The notes below the pieces were generated by a model. That model ran no database searches. It worked only from the letters and a program-made list of their open reading frames with translations, and had not been told where the DNA came from. From Hymenobacter lapidarius (GTDB taxonomy: Bacteria > Bacteroidota > Bacteroidia > Cytophagales > Hymenobacteraceae): a stretch of 64,000 nt of DNA. The position numbers were made by a program, and so were the translations under genes. Shown piece by piece: positions 16,693-26,104 of this stretch. Each line of letters begins with the position of its first letter. The stretch's first letter is position 1. The DNA lies in contig NZ_MDZB01000090.1 of NCBI RefSeq assembly GCF_001816145.1, positions 1 through 64,000 of the forward strand. Reading direction: 5' to 3'.

Positions 16693-17988
16693 CTAGCTGC
16701 TTAGCAACGCTTCGGCTACTTCGCGCCCCGTGGCAAGGGCCGCGTTCAGCGAGGGATAAGCGGCCCAGTCGCCGCAGCGGTACAGGCCCTCGGTCAGCTT
16801 GAGGGGCTGCCGCGCGGGCTGCCCGGCCAGGTACAGGGGCAGGGCGGCCGGAATCCGGTAGCTGCGCAAGTGCTGCCACTGCCGGGCCGCCGGGCCAAAC
16901 CACGCCACCAGTTCCTCGTGCACCCCGGCCGTGAGTTCGGCTTCCGAGAGGCTGCGTTCGCCGTGGGTGCTCACCGATATGAGGGCCCGGCCGGCCGGCG
17001 CATACGCCCCGCTCACATCGGCCGGGAAGCTCACGTTGTGCGCCAGGGCGCCGGGCATGGCATTCAGGCGCAGGAGCTTGTCGTTGCGGCCGGGCGAGTG
17101 GCCGCCCGGGGTGGCAAAATACGTGCAGGTGGTGATGCGGGCCGCCGTGGGAAAGCTCCCGGCCTGGGCCGCGAGGCCCTCGTCGGCGTTGCCGCTGCGG
17201 CCGGCCAGCAGGCGCAGGGCAGCCAGGCCGTCGGTGGCCAGCACCACGGCCGCGCCCTCCAGCACCTGCCCGGAAGTGAGGCGCACCCGCGTGCCGTCTA
17301 TGCCGGCCACGGGGCTGTTGAGGCGCACCGCGCCGGCGGGAAGCCGGGCGGCCAACTGCTCGGGCAGCTGCTGCATGCCTAGCGTCGGAATGGCCGCCTC
17401 GCCGGTCACGAACTGCTGGAACACGAACTCGAAGAAATTGCTGGCGGTAGTCAACTCCCGGTCGAGAAAAACGCCCCCAAAAAACGGTTTGAAGAAGTTG
17501 TTAATCATCTGCTCGCTCCAGCCGTAGCGCCGCAGAAAAGAGAGCGTGTCGGTGGCGGGGCGGGCCAGCAGCTCCTCGGGCGTGTGCTTGAGCACGTGGC
17601 GCACCAAGCTGAGAATGCGGAGCTTGTCGGGCAGCGAACCAATGGCCGACGTGAGAGCCGAAAAAGCGGCCATCGGGCGCTGCAAGGGGTTTTGCAGGGT
17701 AGTTTCGCGGCCATCGGCCAGCCGGATGACGGCACCGGAGCGAAACGACTTCAGATGCAAAGCCCCGTAATCGAAAATGCGCCGCGCCTCGGGGTAGTTG
17801 GTGAGCAGCACCTGGAAGCCCCGGTCGAGCCGGAAGCCGTCGGCGGTGACGTCGGTGCGCACGCGGCCGCCCACGGCGTCGGCCGCCTCCAGCACAATTA
17901 CCGGCCGGCCGGCGCGGTGCAGCCACGTGGCGCAGGCCAGGCCCGCCATGCCCGCGCCAATGATGATAATGGGATTTGAAGAACTCAT
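16693..17988 (-). CDS. FAD-dependent oxidoreductase (amine oxidase/phytoene desaturase type)
   Basis: The 431-residue protein begins with an FAD-binding Rossmann motif, IIIIGAGMAGLACATWLHRAG, followed by the VLEAADAVGGRVRTD motif shared by amine oxidases, protoporphyrinogen oxidases and carotenoid desaturases. A C-terminal YRCGDWAAYPSLNAALATGREVAEALL closes the FAD site, as expected. The start at 17988 begins MSSSNPIIIIG; the longer open frame is not supported. No carotenoid biosynthesis genes are nearby, so the substrate cannot be inferred. It is transcribed toward the carrier gene and is monocistronic as far as the window shows. Confidence 0.87.
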   Translation of the reverse strand: MSSSNPIIIIGAGMAGLACATWLHRAGRPVIVLEAADAVGGRVRTDVTADGFRLDRGFQVLLTNYPEARRIFDYGALHLKSFRSGAVIRLADGRETTLQNPLQRPMAAFSALTSAIGSLPDKLRILSLVRHVLKHTPEELLARPATDTLSFLRRYGWSEQMINNFFKPFFGGVFLDRELTTASNFFEFVFQQFVTGEAAIPTLGMQQLPEQLAARLPAGAVRLNSPVAGIDGTRVRLTSGQVLEGAAVVLATDGLAALRLLAGRSGNADEGLAAQAGSFPTAARITTCTYFATPGGHSPGRNDKLLRLNAMPGALAHNVSFPADVSGAYAPAGRALISVSTHGERSLSEAELTAGVHEELVAWFGPAARQWQHLRSYRIPAALPLYLAGQPARQPLKLTEGLYRCGDWAAYPSLNAALATGREVAEALLSS

Positions 17989-18125
17989 GAAGAAATTACT
18001 GGCACCGGAAACCCGGCCCGGGCGGGAATGTTGCTTAAACCGGAAAAACAACGGATATTGCCACCGGCAAAGCACCTGCCACTACCCTACCTTACGCAGG
18101 AAAACGGGCAAAAGCTGCGGCAGCG

Positions 18126-18821
18126 CTAAAACAGCTTGGGCATCTTGCGCTCTTTCCACTTTTTGCGCGTCTTCATCGTCCAGAACTCCGCCACGCCGTC
18201 GCGCCGCAGGCTGAGCTGCCACGCGCCCATCGGCTGGCCCAGGCGGTAGCCCGTGGCCTGGTCCTGCGGAAACTGCTTTTTGATAAGGGCATAATCGGCA
18301 GCGGCAATGTCGGTGCCCACCTCGCCGTGGCAGCGCAGGCACAGCGCGTTGTTCAGCACAATGGGCCGCTGGTAGAAGAACACCTCCTGCGACTCCCGGG
18401 TGACGGTGCGGGTGGTGTCGGTGCGCATGGCGGCGGCGGTGAGCGTGGCCTGCTGGGCGGCGTTGCGGGGCCGCGCACTCACGCGCCGGGCCGTGGCCTT
18501 CATCAGGCCGGCCAGCGAATCGACAAGGCGGTAGGTTTCGGGCCGGCAAAAAGCGGCGGCTTGGGCCACGCCACCGGCGGCCAACTCCCGGGCCAGGGTT
18601 TGCCGCAGTAGGGTATCAGCCGTGGCCGTGAGGGAGTCGCCGGCCCAGCGCGTGGCCTTAAGCAGGTCCTTGGGCATGATGCGCTTCACTTCCCAATTGG
18701 CTGTCTCAATGCCAATGCGCTTCGAGTCTTTGAGGTGTTCGATTTGGTCGGGCCGGCAGGCGGAGGCCACCAGCAGCAGGGCGAACAGGCAAAACCGATT
18801 TTTCAAGAGGAGGTGTGACAT
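18126..18821 (-). CDS. DUF3365 c-type haem lipoprotein
   Basis: The 231-residue protein has a lipoprotein signal with lipobox VASAC (residues 18-22) and a single c-type haem motif CLRCH in the second half. It fits the DUF3365 (Tll0287-like) family, periplasmic haem proteins found alone or as sensor domains. The surrounding SQEVFFYQRPIVLNNALCLRCHG and the late YRLGQPMGAWQLSLRRDG also fit. It should be exported and tethered in the periplasm, with haem attached by the cytochrome c maturation system. The gene lies upstream of the FAD oxidoreductase on the same strand, but 137 bases apart, so joint action is only a possibility. Confidence 0.83.
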   Translation of the reverse strand: MSHLLLKNRFCLFALLLVASACRPDQIEHLKDSKRIGIETANWEVKRIMPKDLLKATRWAGDSLTATADTLLRQTLARELAAGGVAQAAAFCRPETYRLVDSLAGLMKATARRVSARPRNAAQQATLTAAAMRTDTTRTVTRESQEVFFYQRPIVLNNALCLRCHGEVGTDIAAADYALIKKQFPQDQATGYRLGQPMGAWQLSLRRDGVAEFWTMKTRKKWKERKMPKLF

Positions 18822-18891
18822 GCTAGGGCAGAAACCCGGAACACGGCCCGGCGCGTTCCTGTGTAATCGTTCAAAAGCGAATGGTTTGTCA

Positions 18892-18962
18892 GTTGCTCGT
18901 TGTTAGTTGTCAGCCAGTATTTTACCTGGGCGCTAACAACCAACAATTAATAACTAACAACT
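18892..18962. repeat. simple-sequence inverted repeat (GTTGTTAGTTGT type)
   Basis: GTTGTTAGTTGTCAG near 18898 is answered by CTAACAACCAACAA and ATAACTAACAAC up to 18962, just beyond the thrC stop. It is built from a short repeated word, like the elements at 34329 and 56455, and could fold as an imperfect hairpin terminating thrC. Confidence 0.6.
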
Positions 18963-20260
18963 TCGAGCAGAAGGTGGGTTTTGAGTTGTTCGTAATCAAC
19001 CGCCAAGGGCACACTTCGTTTGGGCCGGTTTTGCAGATGTTGTACGGCAGCCGGCAGCGGAATGGTCTGGCCAATGAGGGGCTCCACCACCGCGGGAAAC
19101 TTGACGGGGTGCGCCGTGGCCAAAAGTAACCCGGCCGCGCCCGAATGCGCCGCCTGGTAGCGTCGCAAGGCCGCGTACGCCACGGCGCCGTGGGGGTCCA
19201 GCAGGTAGCCGTGCTCCGTCCACGCCTGCCGGATGGCGGCCACAGTATCGGCGTCGCTCACGGTGTCGGCGCTCAGGGCGGCCCGCAGCTTATTCACGTC
19301 GTTGCCAAACAGCTCCAGAATACGCACGAAATTGCTGGGGTTGCCCACGTCCATGGCGTTGGAGAAGGTGGGCACCGCCGGCCGGGGCGCGAAAGTGCCG
19401 GTGCGCAGATAGGCGGGCACCGGCTCGTTGGCGTTGCAGGCCGCAATAAAATGGCCCAGCGGCAGCCCCGAAGCCTGCACCAGCAGCCCGGCGCACAGGT
19501 TGCCGAAGTTGCCACTCGGCACCGCCACCACCGGCGCGGGCGCGCCGGCAGGCCACTGCTGCCAGGCAAAGCAGTAGTAGAGCTGCTGCGGCAGCCACCG
19601 GGCTACGTTGATAGAATTGGCCGAGGTGAGGAAGCGCCGCCGCGCCAGTTCGAGGTCCTGAAACGCCTGCTTCACCAGGGCTTGGCAGTCGTCGAAAGTG
19701 CCACTCACTTCCAGCGCCGTGATGTTCTGGCCCAGGGTGGTGAGCTGCTGCTCCTGCACGGGGCTCACCTTGCCCGACGGATACAGGATGATTACCTCCA
19801 CGCCCGGCACGCCCAAAAAACCGCTGGCCACGGCCCCGCCCGTGTCGCCGGACGTGGCCACCAGCACCGTCACGGGCGGCGTGTCGCCGCGCTGCGCGAA
19901 GTAGCCCAGTGTCCGGCTCATAAACCGCGCCCCCACGTCCTTAAACGCTAGCGTAGGCCCGTGAAACAGCTCCAGCGCCGACACGCCCTCCTGCACTGGC
20001 ACCAGCGGAAACTCAAAATCCACGGCTTCGGCGCAGATGCGCTGCAGGTCGCTGTCGGGGATGGTAGTGCCCACATAAGGACGCATCACGTTCACGGCCA
20101 CCGTGGCTTTGCTCAGGCTGCGCATCTCGCGCAGCAAGCCCGCCGGCAGCTTCGGAATGGTTTCGGGGAAATAAAGCCCGCCATCCGGGGCCTGCCCGGT
20201 GATGGTGGCCGTGCGAAAATCAACCGGCGGCGACTGGTGGCGGAGGCTGTAGTATTTCAT
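18947..20260 (-). CDS. thrC: threonine synthase
   Basis: The 437-residue protein is threonine synthase, the PLP enzyme that converts O-phosphohomoserine to threonine. The PLP Lys lies in LAFKDVGARFM at about residue 107. Also visible are DGGLYFPE, VLVATSGDTGGAVASG, VVAVPSGNFGNLCAG, and the late ATAHPVKFP. Length is typical of the bacterial form. It lies downstream of thrB on the same strand; a hairpin element and a short GCAGTGA repeat fill the 154-base gap between them, so they are probably cotranscribed but with an RNA structure in between. The ATG at 20260 matches the family start MKYYSLRHQ. Confidence 0.95.
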   Translation of the reverse strand: MKYYSLRHQSPPVDFRTATITGQAPDGGLYFPETIPKLPAGLLREMRSLSKATVAVNVMRPYVGTTIPDSDLQRICAEAVDFEFPLVPVQEGVSALELFHGPTLAFKDVGARFMSRTLGYFAQRGDTPPVTVLVATSGDTGGAVASGFLGVPGVEVIILYPSGKVSPVQEQQLTTLGQNITALEVSGTFDDCQALVKQAFQDLELARRRFLTSANSINVARWLPQQLYYCFAWQQWPAGAPAPVVAVPSGNFGNLCAGLLVQASGLPLGHFIAACNANEPVPAYLRTGTFAPRPAVPTFSNAMDVGNPSNFVRILELFGNDVNKLRAALSADTVSDADTVAAIRQAWTEHGYLLDPHGAVAYAALRRYQAAHSGAAGLLLATAHPVKFPAVVEPLIGQTIPLPAAVQHLQNRPKRSVPLAVDYEQLKTHLLLEVVSY

Positions 20261-20263
20261 CTG

Positions 20264-20294
20264 GCAGTGAGCAGTGAGCAGTGAGCAGTGAGCA
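20264..20294. repeat. GCAGTGA x4 microsatellite just upstream of thrC
   Basis: Four perfect copies of the 7-base unit GCAGTGA begin 4 bases upstream of the thrC start codon, in its leader region. Copy-number change would alter thrC leader length. Confidence 0.9.
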
Positions 20295-20297
20295 AAA

Positions 20298-20395
20298 GAA
20301 CGTCATGCTGAGCGCAGCCGAAGCATCTCTACTGCAATGGCAAATCTGATTACTTGCGCGGTAGAGATGCTTCGGCTACGCTCAGCATGACGTTC
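20298..20395. repeat. intergenic long inverted repeat (hairpin element B)
   Basis: The arm beginning GAACGTCATGCTGAGCGCAG at 20298 pairs with the arm ending at 20395 over about 35 bases with one mismatch; about 28 bases form the loop. It lies between thrB and thrC, 20 bases past the thrB stop. Confidence 0.92.
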
Positions 20396-20414
20396 CACTT
20401 ATGTTGTCTTTAAT

Positions 20415-21347
20415 CTAATCTGCTGAAACCACCCGTGCCCCCGTGCTGCCCACCGGCCCCACATACACGTTAAAGTCGATGCCCAGCTCTGTGAATACGC
20501 TGCCCAACGCCTCCCCCACCGCCTGCGCAACGGCCTCGGTTTCGTTCAGCATAAAAATCGATGGCCCCGAGCCCGAAATGCCCCCGCCAATGGCCCCGGC
20601 GGCCAGCGCCCGCTTTCGCGCTTCGGCCAGCCCCGGAATGAGAGCCAGCCGCGCCGGCTCCACGATGTAGTCGTCCAGGCTGCGCCCGATGAGGGCATAA
20701 TCGGTGGTGAGGAAGCCGGCCACTAGCCCGGCCACGTTGGCCCATTGGCGCACGGCCAACCCCAGGGGCACCTCGGTGGGTAGCACCTTGCGCGAGTCGC
20801 TGGTCTTCACTTCAATTTGCGGGTGCACCACCGCTACCCACAGCGGCGGGGCGGGCAGGGCCAGAATGTCCAGGGCCGGCTCCAGGGCCCGCACCACCGT
20901 GAAACCGCCGAAAATGGCCGGCGCAATGTTGTCGGCGTGCCGGGCCCCGCACGCCACCACCTCGCCCGCCATGGCAAAATCCACCAGCTGCATGTTGGTA
21001 AACCGGTTGCCCAGCAACGCGTTGGCACCCACCACCACGCCCGCCGCGCTGGCGGCACTGCTGCCCACGCCACTACCCGGCTTGATGCCTTTGGTAATTT
21101 CAACATCGAACCCAACCGGCTCGGGCACTTCTTTTAGCAGGGCCAGCAGGGCCATCCCGGCCACGTTCCGGGCGGATTCGGTGGGCAGGCGGTAGGAGTC
21201 GAAGTGTCGGATGCGCACGCCCGGCGCGGCGGCGCGGGTGACGCGAATGGTGTCGTAGGGCGCGGCCAGAGCCAGCCCCAGCACATCAAAACCACAGCCT
21301 AGGTTAGAAAGCGTGGCAGGAGAATGAACGAGTACGGAATCGGGCAT
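20415..21347 (-). CDS. thrB: homoserine kinase
   Basis: The 310-residue GHMP-family kinase phosphorylates homoserine to O-phosphohomoserine, the substrate of the adjacent threonine synthase. The ATP-binding motif PGSGVGSSAASAAG is at about residues 90-103. The N-terminus HSPATLSNLGCGFDVLGLAL and the C-terminal AIGGGISGSGPSIFML are typical. The start is the ATG at 21347 (MPDSVLVH); the 38 upstream codons in this frame come from a leader carrying repeat-like sequence. No aspartokinase-homoserine dehydrogenase gene is in view, so it may lie elsewhere. Confidence 0.95.
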   Translation of the reverse strand: MPDSVLVHSPATLSNLGCGFDVLGLALAAPYDTIRVTRAAAPGVRIRHFDSYRLPTESARNVAGMALLALLKEVPEPVGFDVEITKGIKPGSGVGSSAASAAGVVVGANALLGNRFTNMQLVDFAMAGEVVACGARHADNIAPAIFGGFTVVRALEPALDILALPAPPLWVAVVHPQIEVKTSDSRKVLPTEVPLGLAVRQWANVAGLVAGFLTTDYALIGRSLDDYIVEPARLALIPGLAEARKRALAAGAIGGGISGSGPSIFMLNETEAVAQAVGEALGSVFTELGIDFNVYVGPVGSTGARVVSAD

Positions 21348-21374
21348 TGAAGATTTTAAATGGGCAAAAGAATG

Positions 21375-21415
21375 GTCATGCAGCACATTGCAAAGCATCG
21401 CTGCTGCAATGCTAA
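21375..21415. repeat. decayed half of the hairpin family in the thrB leader
   Basis: GTCATGC, then AAGCATC and CTGCTGCAATGC, match the left half of the element at 20298 at the same spacing, but the middle has diverged and the mirror arm is missing. A smaller dyad (CATTGCA...TGCAATG) remains. Confidence 0.5.
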
Positions 21416-21519
21416 ACAGCCACAGCAGCCGTAGTTCAGCGAATCTAACGTAGGGACGCAAGATAGTATGTCCCTCCCCCGTTTTGGCCGCTGTGCTCTG
21501 GCTTGTAAACTGCTCTCCG

Positions 21520-23900
21520 CTAAAGCGAGGAGGCGCTGGGCAGCACCAGGGAAAAAGTGGTGCCTTCGCCTGCGCGGCTTTCCAACGTGAGCGTGCCGCC
21601 GTGGCCCTGGGTCACGATGTCGTGGCTCAGCGAGAGGCCCAAGCCGGTACCCTGCCCCGGGGGCTTGGTGGTGAAGAAGGGCTGAAATATTTTGGCTTTA
21701 ATGTCGTCCGGCACGCCCGCGCCATTATCCGTCACCCGAATCTCGACGCGGCTGCCGTCCCACCGGGTTTGCACGCCCACGGCCGGCGCGTAGCCGGGCT
21801 CGCCGGCCTGCTGGCGCTGGCGCACGGCATAGAACGCGTTGGTGAACAGGTTGAGCAGCACCCGGCCCACGTCGGTGCCCACCACCGCCACCAGCGGCAG
21901 GTCGGCCAGAAAGTTTGTGTTCAGCGTCGCGTTGAAGCTTTTGTCTTTGGCCCGCAGGCCCTGGTAGGCCAGGCGCAGGTATTCGTCGCACAAGCGGTTC
22001 AGGTCGGTGGGCTGGCGCTCGCCGGCGCTGGTTTGGCTGTGCTCCAGCATGCCCTTGACGATGCCCGCCGCCCGCCGCCCGTGGTGGCTGATTTTGACCA
22101 GGTTCTGGGCCAGGTCGCCGGCCAACGCGGCGGCTTCCGCCGAATCATTGGAGGCGAGGGCTTCCTGCAATTCCTCCACCAACTCGGCGCTGACTTCCGA
22201 GAAGTTGTTGACGAAGTTGAGCGGGTTTTGAATTTCGTGGGCAATGCCGGCCGTGAGTTCGCCCAGGCTCGCCATCTTCTCTTTCTGAATGAGTTGGGCC
22301 TGCGTGGCGCGCAGCTCGGTGAGCGAATTATCGAGCTGGTCGCGCTGACTTTGCAGGTCGTGCTTCTGGCTCGTGACGGCCTCGTTGAGCTGGCTGAGCT
22401 GCTCGTTGGCTTGCTGCTTTTGGCGGTTGGCGCGCCAAAGCACGAAGCCCAGGCCCGCCAACAAAGCCAGTCCGCCCAGGGTGGCAAACAGCAGCAGGCG
22501 CTGGCGGCGGGCGCGGGCCGCGTCCTGCACCTGGGTCAGGCGCAGGGCTGCGATGCGCTGCTGCTGGGTCTGCTCGGCACGCTCGGCCTCGTAGCCAGCC
22601 ACCTGAAACCGGCCCTGCTGGGTGCGGAGCGAGTCGCTCAGGGCCAAGCCGAGGCGGGCGTAGCGGCCGGCGGGCCCGTTCTGTCCGCGCTGGGCGTAGA
22701 AGTCGGCCAGCCCGCGCAGGTACGCCAGCCGCTGTGGCACCTGCTTCTCTTCGCAGGCCTTACGGTAGGCCGCAAGCCAGGCGGCTTCGGCGCGGGCGGG
22801 CTCGCCACGCGCGCGTACTAGCGGGCCCAGGTGGCGTCCAGCTCAATAATGCCGTGGCCACTGTTGCGGAGGGCCAGCTTGAGCGAGTCGGCGAGTTGCT
22901 GGGCACGCGCCAGCAGGGGCTCGGCTTCGGCTACCCGGCGCATATCAAGCAGCACCGCGCTTTTGACCACCAACCCGTAGGCACTGTTAACCGGAACTTG
23001 GGCGGCATAATTGCGAGTGGTGTCGGTGGTGTTGCCTAATAGGGCCAGGTTGGCATAGCGCAGGGCGGCGGGGTAGTCGTGCAGCTGGCGGTAGGCCTGG
23101 GCCATGCCCCAGAAAGTGTAGGCATTCGCGAAGCCGTAGCGCTGGGGCAGCGTGGCGTTCACGGCCAGCGACTGGCGCAGGTAGTACAGCGCCTTGGCAG
23201 GGTTGCCCCACTCGGCATAGTAGGTTCCCGCCACTTTCAACTGGTTCTCTTGCGAATACCGGTTGTGCGCGCTGGCCAAGTCGGCGGATTGCAGGTAGTG
23301 GCTGATGCCCCGGTTGTAATCACCCTGGGTCACGAAAGGACTACCAAGCGCAAAATGGCACATGGCCATGTTTTCTTGCGCTCCGCGGGCTTGGTACTGA
23401 GCCAGTTTGGCTTCGAAGTAGATTATTTGTGCCTCACGTTGCTTGAGTTTACGGAACGCTCTCCACACCTCTGACAGCGCCTCCGGTATGGGCCGACCTA
23501 GGCGGTCAAACGCCTCCACGACGGCCCGCAGACTATCGAGTTCGCGCGCGGGCTCCTTGCCGACTTTATTGAGTTGCAGGGCAGCGTAACTTAGGCGGAA
23601 GGCGGCAGCATCGGGACGCCGCAGCCGGCGCGTGAGCTGCGCCAGTTCCCGGTACCTCGCCTCCAGGTCGGCCGGCGACGAATCGCCCAACGCATCATAG
23701 AGTTGCAGCAGCGTACGCAGACGGGCCGTGTCGGCGCGCTGGGTGTCGAGAACCCGGCGCAACGAGTCGCCGTCGGCTTCCCAGTAGCGGTGGGCGGGCG
23801 TGGTCTGGGCGGCCAGCGGGCCACCAAGCAGCAGGAGTAAAAGGGGCAGCAGCCAGCCCCAGCGGGAACGCGGCGGCAGATTTAGCAGGAAAAATGGCAC
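21520..23900 (-). pseudogene. frameshifted TPR-type sensor histidine kinase
   Basis: Two adjoining frames make one sensor kinase. The upstream part (23900-22818, GTG start) has a signal or hydrophobic segment WLLPLLLLLLGGPLAAQ, then TPR-like repeats. It ends at a TAG directly after IIELDATWAR. The downstream part continues in the -1 frame as LVRARGEPARAEAAW, then more TPR, one membrane helix, a coiled coil, HisKA with GIAHEIQNPLNF and a HATPase ending at 21520. Both frames are open together for only about 25 bases, and adding one C at about 22820 restores the joined sequence. The kinase core is nearly the same as that of the gene immediately upstream (23903-26095). Split as read, the kinase half could only start at GTG 22740 and would lack the sensor. 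Confidence 0.85.
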
Positions 23901-23902
23901 AG

Positions 23903-26095
23903 CTAAACAGGTAAGGTGATGGTAAATTCGGTGGACTCGCCCGGGGTGGAGTGCACGCTGAGCGTGCCGCCGTGGCCTTTGGTGACGATGTCGTAACTGA
24001 GCGAGAGGCCCAGGCCGGTGCCCTCGCCGCTGGGCTTGGTGGTGAAGAAGGGCTGGAAGATTTTGGCCTGCACCGCCGGCCTCATGCCCGTGCCGTTGTC
24101 CGTCACCCGGATGGCCACGTGCCCGTCCACCCGTTCGGTCGAGAGGCTGACGGTGGGCGCGTAGCCTGCCTCGCCCGCTTGCTGGCGCTGGTGCACGGCG
24201 TAGAACGCGTTGCCGAACAGGTTGAGCAACACCCGGCCCAGGTCGGCGCCCACGGCCGGCACATCGGGCAGGCCGGGGGCCAAGTTGGTGCGGAGCGCTG
24301 CATTGAAGGTTTTGTCTTTGGCCCGCAGGCCCTGGTAGGCCAGGCGCAGGTACTCGTCGGCCAGGGCGTTCAGGTCGGTGGGGGCGCGGTCGCCGGGGCT
24401 GGTGCGGCTGTGCTCCAGCATGCCGCGCACAATGGCCGCCGCCCGCCGCCCGTGCTGGGTAATCTTCGCCTGGTTCTGCTCCAGGTCGCGCAGCAAGTCG
24501 GTCAGCTCGTCCTTGTCGGCCGCCGGCAGGGCCGCCGTGGCCAGCAGCTCCTGCGCTTCCTGGCACAGCCCGGCGCTGACCTCGGAGAAGTTGTTGACGA
24601 AGTTGAGCGGGTTCTGAATTTCGTGGGCGATGCCGGCCGTGAGCTCGCCCAGGCTGGCCATCTTCTCCTTCTGGATGAGTTGGGCCTGCGTGGCGCGCAG
24701 CTCGGTGAGGGAGCGTTGCAGCTCGCCGGTGCGCTGTGCCACCTGCGTTTCCAGGGTTTCGTTCTGGGCAGCTAGCAGGGCCTGCTTGTCCTGCTCCTGG
24801 GCCAGGGTTTGGGCCGAGAGCTTTTCGACTTCGGTCAGCTTCACTTGCAGCAGCTGGCTGTCGAGGGCAAACTCGCGGGCCAGGTACAGCGAGATGCCCA
24901 GCGCCGGGGACAGGTATAGCAGCAGGCTCACGAACGTATTAAATCCACCCGGTGCCTGCTGTAATGGGTTCGGAACCTTTAGCAGCGCACTGACCGCAAA
25001 GGCCCCAAGAATCACCACTAAAAACAGGAGGATAACGGCAAACCCGGCCCCGACCATCCAGGCTCCGCGTTGGCGCTGGCGCAGGGCGCGCCCGGTCAGG
25101 CGCAGCAGCTCGGCAATGATTAGGAAGATTAAAAGTGCCCCTACATAGCCAGCATATGTTTTAGCGAATAAGGTAAGGGCCACGAACGCAAAAAACCCCA
25201 GCCACAACCCCTTATATACCCAACCGGGCCGAAAGCCGAATAAGGCATAAAGCGCCCGCACGGCCCAGAGGTAAGCCAAATAAAATAGGAGACGCCGGAC
25301 AAACAGCAGGGGTAGCATCGCTTCCAAGGTCGGGGACGACAGCGCCCATTGAATGACTAATGCCAGGCATTGCAACGCCAGCGCTCCGGCGAAGAAGGCG
25401 AAATAGAGGTTGGCTCGCTGGGCCGGATAGTAGCGAAAGAAGGCCAGGTGCAGCAGGGTGAGCAACCCGAATATCCCGGCTACCACGCTGCTCCCCATCG
25501 CGGCGCGCACTTCCCTGGCCGCCTGCTCCCGCACCTGGGCCTCGCTGCGCAGAAACACGTCCAATAGCTGCGTCTCGGTACCCAGCCGCAGCAGCCGCGA
25601 CTGCCAGGGCGCAAAACGGATGGCCAGCACCTGCTCGACGGGGCCGCCGGCGGGCACGACGACCGGCGGGAGCTTGTCGGGGTCGGGCACCTGCGTCGGG
25701 TTGGCCCGCACGATGCCCGCGCGCTGCACCAGCCGCCCGTTGAGGTAGATTTCCCAGGCCCCGTACCCGTCCGCCTGCAGCAGCACCGCCCGCTGGCGCA
25801 GGCTGTCGGCCAGCCGGAAGCGCAGCCGCAGCCAGCTCATGCCGCTGCCCAGGCGCGGGGGCAGCTCCTGCCGGGGCCGGGCGGGGTTGAGCGTGTCCCA
25901 GCCGCGCTCGTCGAAGTCGGGCCGGGCCCAGGCCGGGTCGTCGCCAACGTGGTAGCGCCAGCCCTGCTCCAGGAGCAGGCCGTTCCGGGAGCCTTTCGTA
26001 GTCAGGCTATCCACGCGCAGCACGGCGGGGTTGGGGGTTTGGGCGACGGCCGGGGCCAGCAGCCACAAACTCATCAGCAGTAGAAAGTAGCGCAT
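23903..26095 (-). CDS. membrane sensor histidine kinase, 7TM-DISM-like
   Basis: The 730-residue protein has a signal peptide, a periplasmic jelly-roll-like domain with WLRLRFRL and WEIYLNGRLV, about seven membrane helices (residues about 190-410), a coiled coil, HisKA with TAGIAHEIQNPLNFVNNF and a HATPase with GTGLGLSLSYDIV. This layout resembles 7TM-DISM sensor kinases that bind carbohydrates or other small ligands. No response regulator or DNA-binding domain is attached. The next gene starts 2 bases after its stop at a GTG, implying coupled translation. The ATG at 26095 is preferred to a TTG nine bases upstream. Confidence 0.9.
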   Translation of the reverse strand: MRYFLLLMSLWLLAPAVAQTPNPAVLRVDSLTTKGSRNGLLLEQGWRYHVGDDPAWARPDFDERGWDTLNPARPRQELPPRLGSGMSWLRLRFRLADSLRQRAVLLQADGYGAWEIYLNGRLVQRAGIVRANPTQVPDPDKLPPVVVPAGGPVEQVLAIRFAPWQSRLLRLGTETQLLDVFLRSEAQVREQAAREVRAAMGSSVVAGIFGLLTLLHLAFFRYYPAQRANLYFAFFAGALALQCLALVIQWALSSPTLEAMLPLLFVRRLLFYLAYLWAVRALYALFGFRPGWVYKGLWLGFFAFVALTLFAKTYAGYVGALLIFLIIAELLRLTGRALRQRQRGAWMVGAGFAVILLFLVVILGAFAVSALLKVPNPLQQAPGGFNTFVSLLLYLSPALGISLYLAREFALDSQLLQVKLTEVEKLSAQTLAQEQDKQALLAAQNETLETQVAQRTGELQRSLTELRATQAQLIQKEKMASLGELTAGIAHEIQNPLNFVNNFSEVSAGLCQEAQELLATAALPAADKDELTDLLRDLEQNQAKITQHGRRAAAIVRGMLEHSRTSPGDRAPTDLNALADEYLRLAYQGLRAKDKTFNAALRTNLAPGLPDVPAVGADLGRVLLNLFGNAFYAVHQRQQAGEAGYAPTVSLSTERVDGHVAIRVTDNGTGMRPAVQAKIFQPFFTTKPSGEGTGLGLSLSYDIVTKGHGGTLSVHSTPGESTEFTITLPV

Positions 26096-26104
26096 AGGCA
26101 GCAA

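Noticed and set aside
21360..21519. Threonine attenuator or riboswitch in the thrB leader
   Set aside because: The structure is explained by a decayed hairpin-family half-element; no leader peptide rich in Thr or Ile codons and no known riboswitch core were found.
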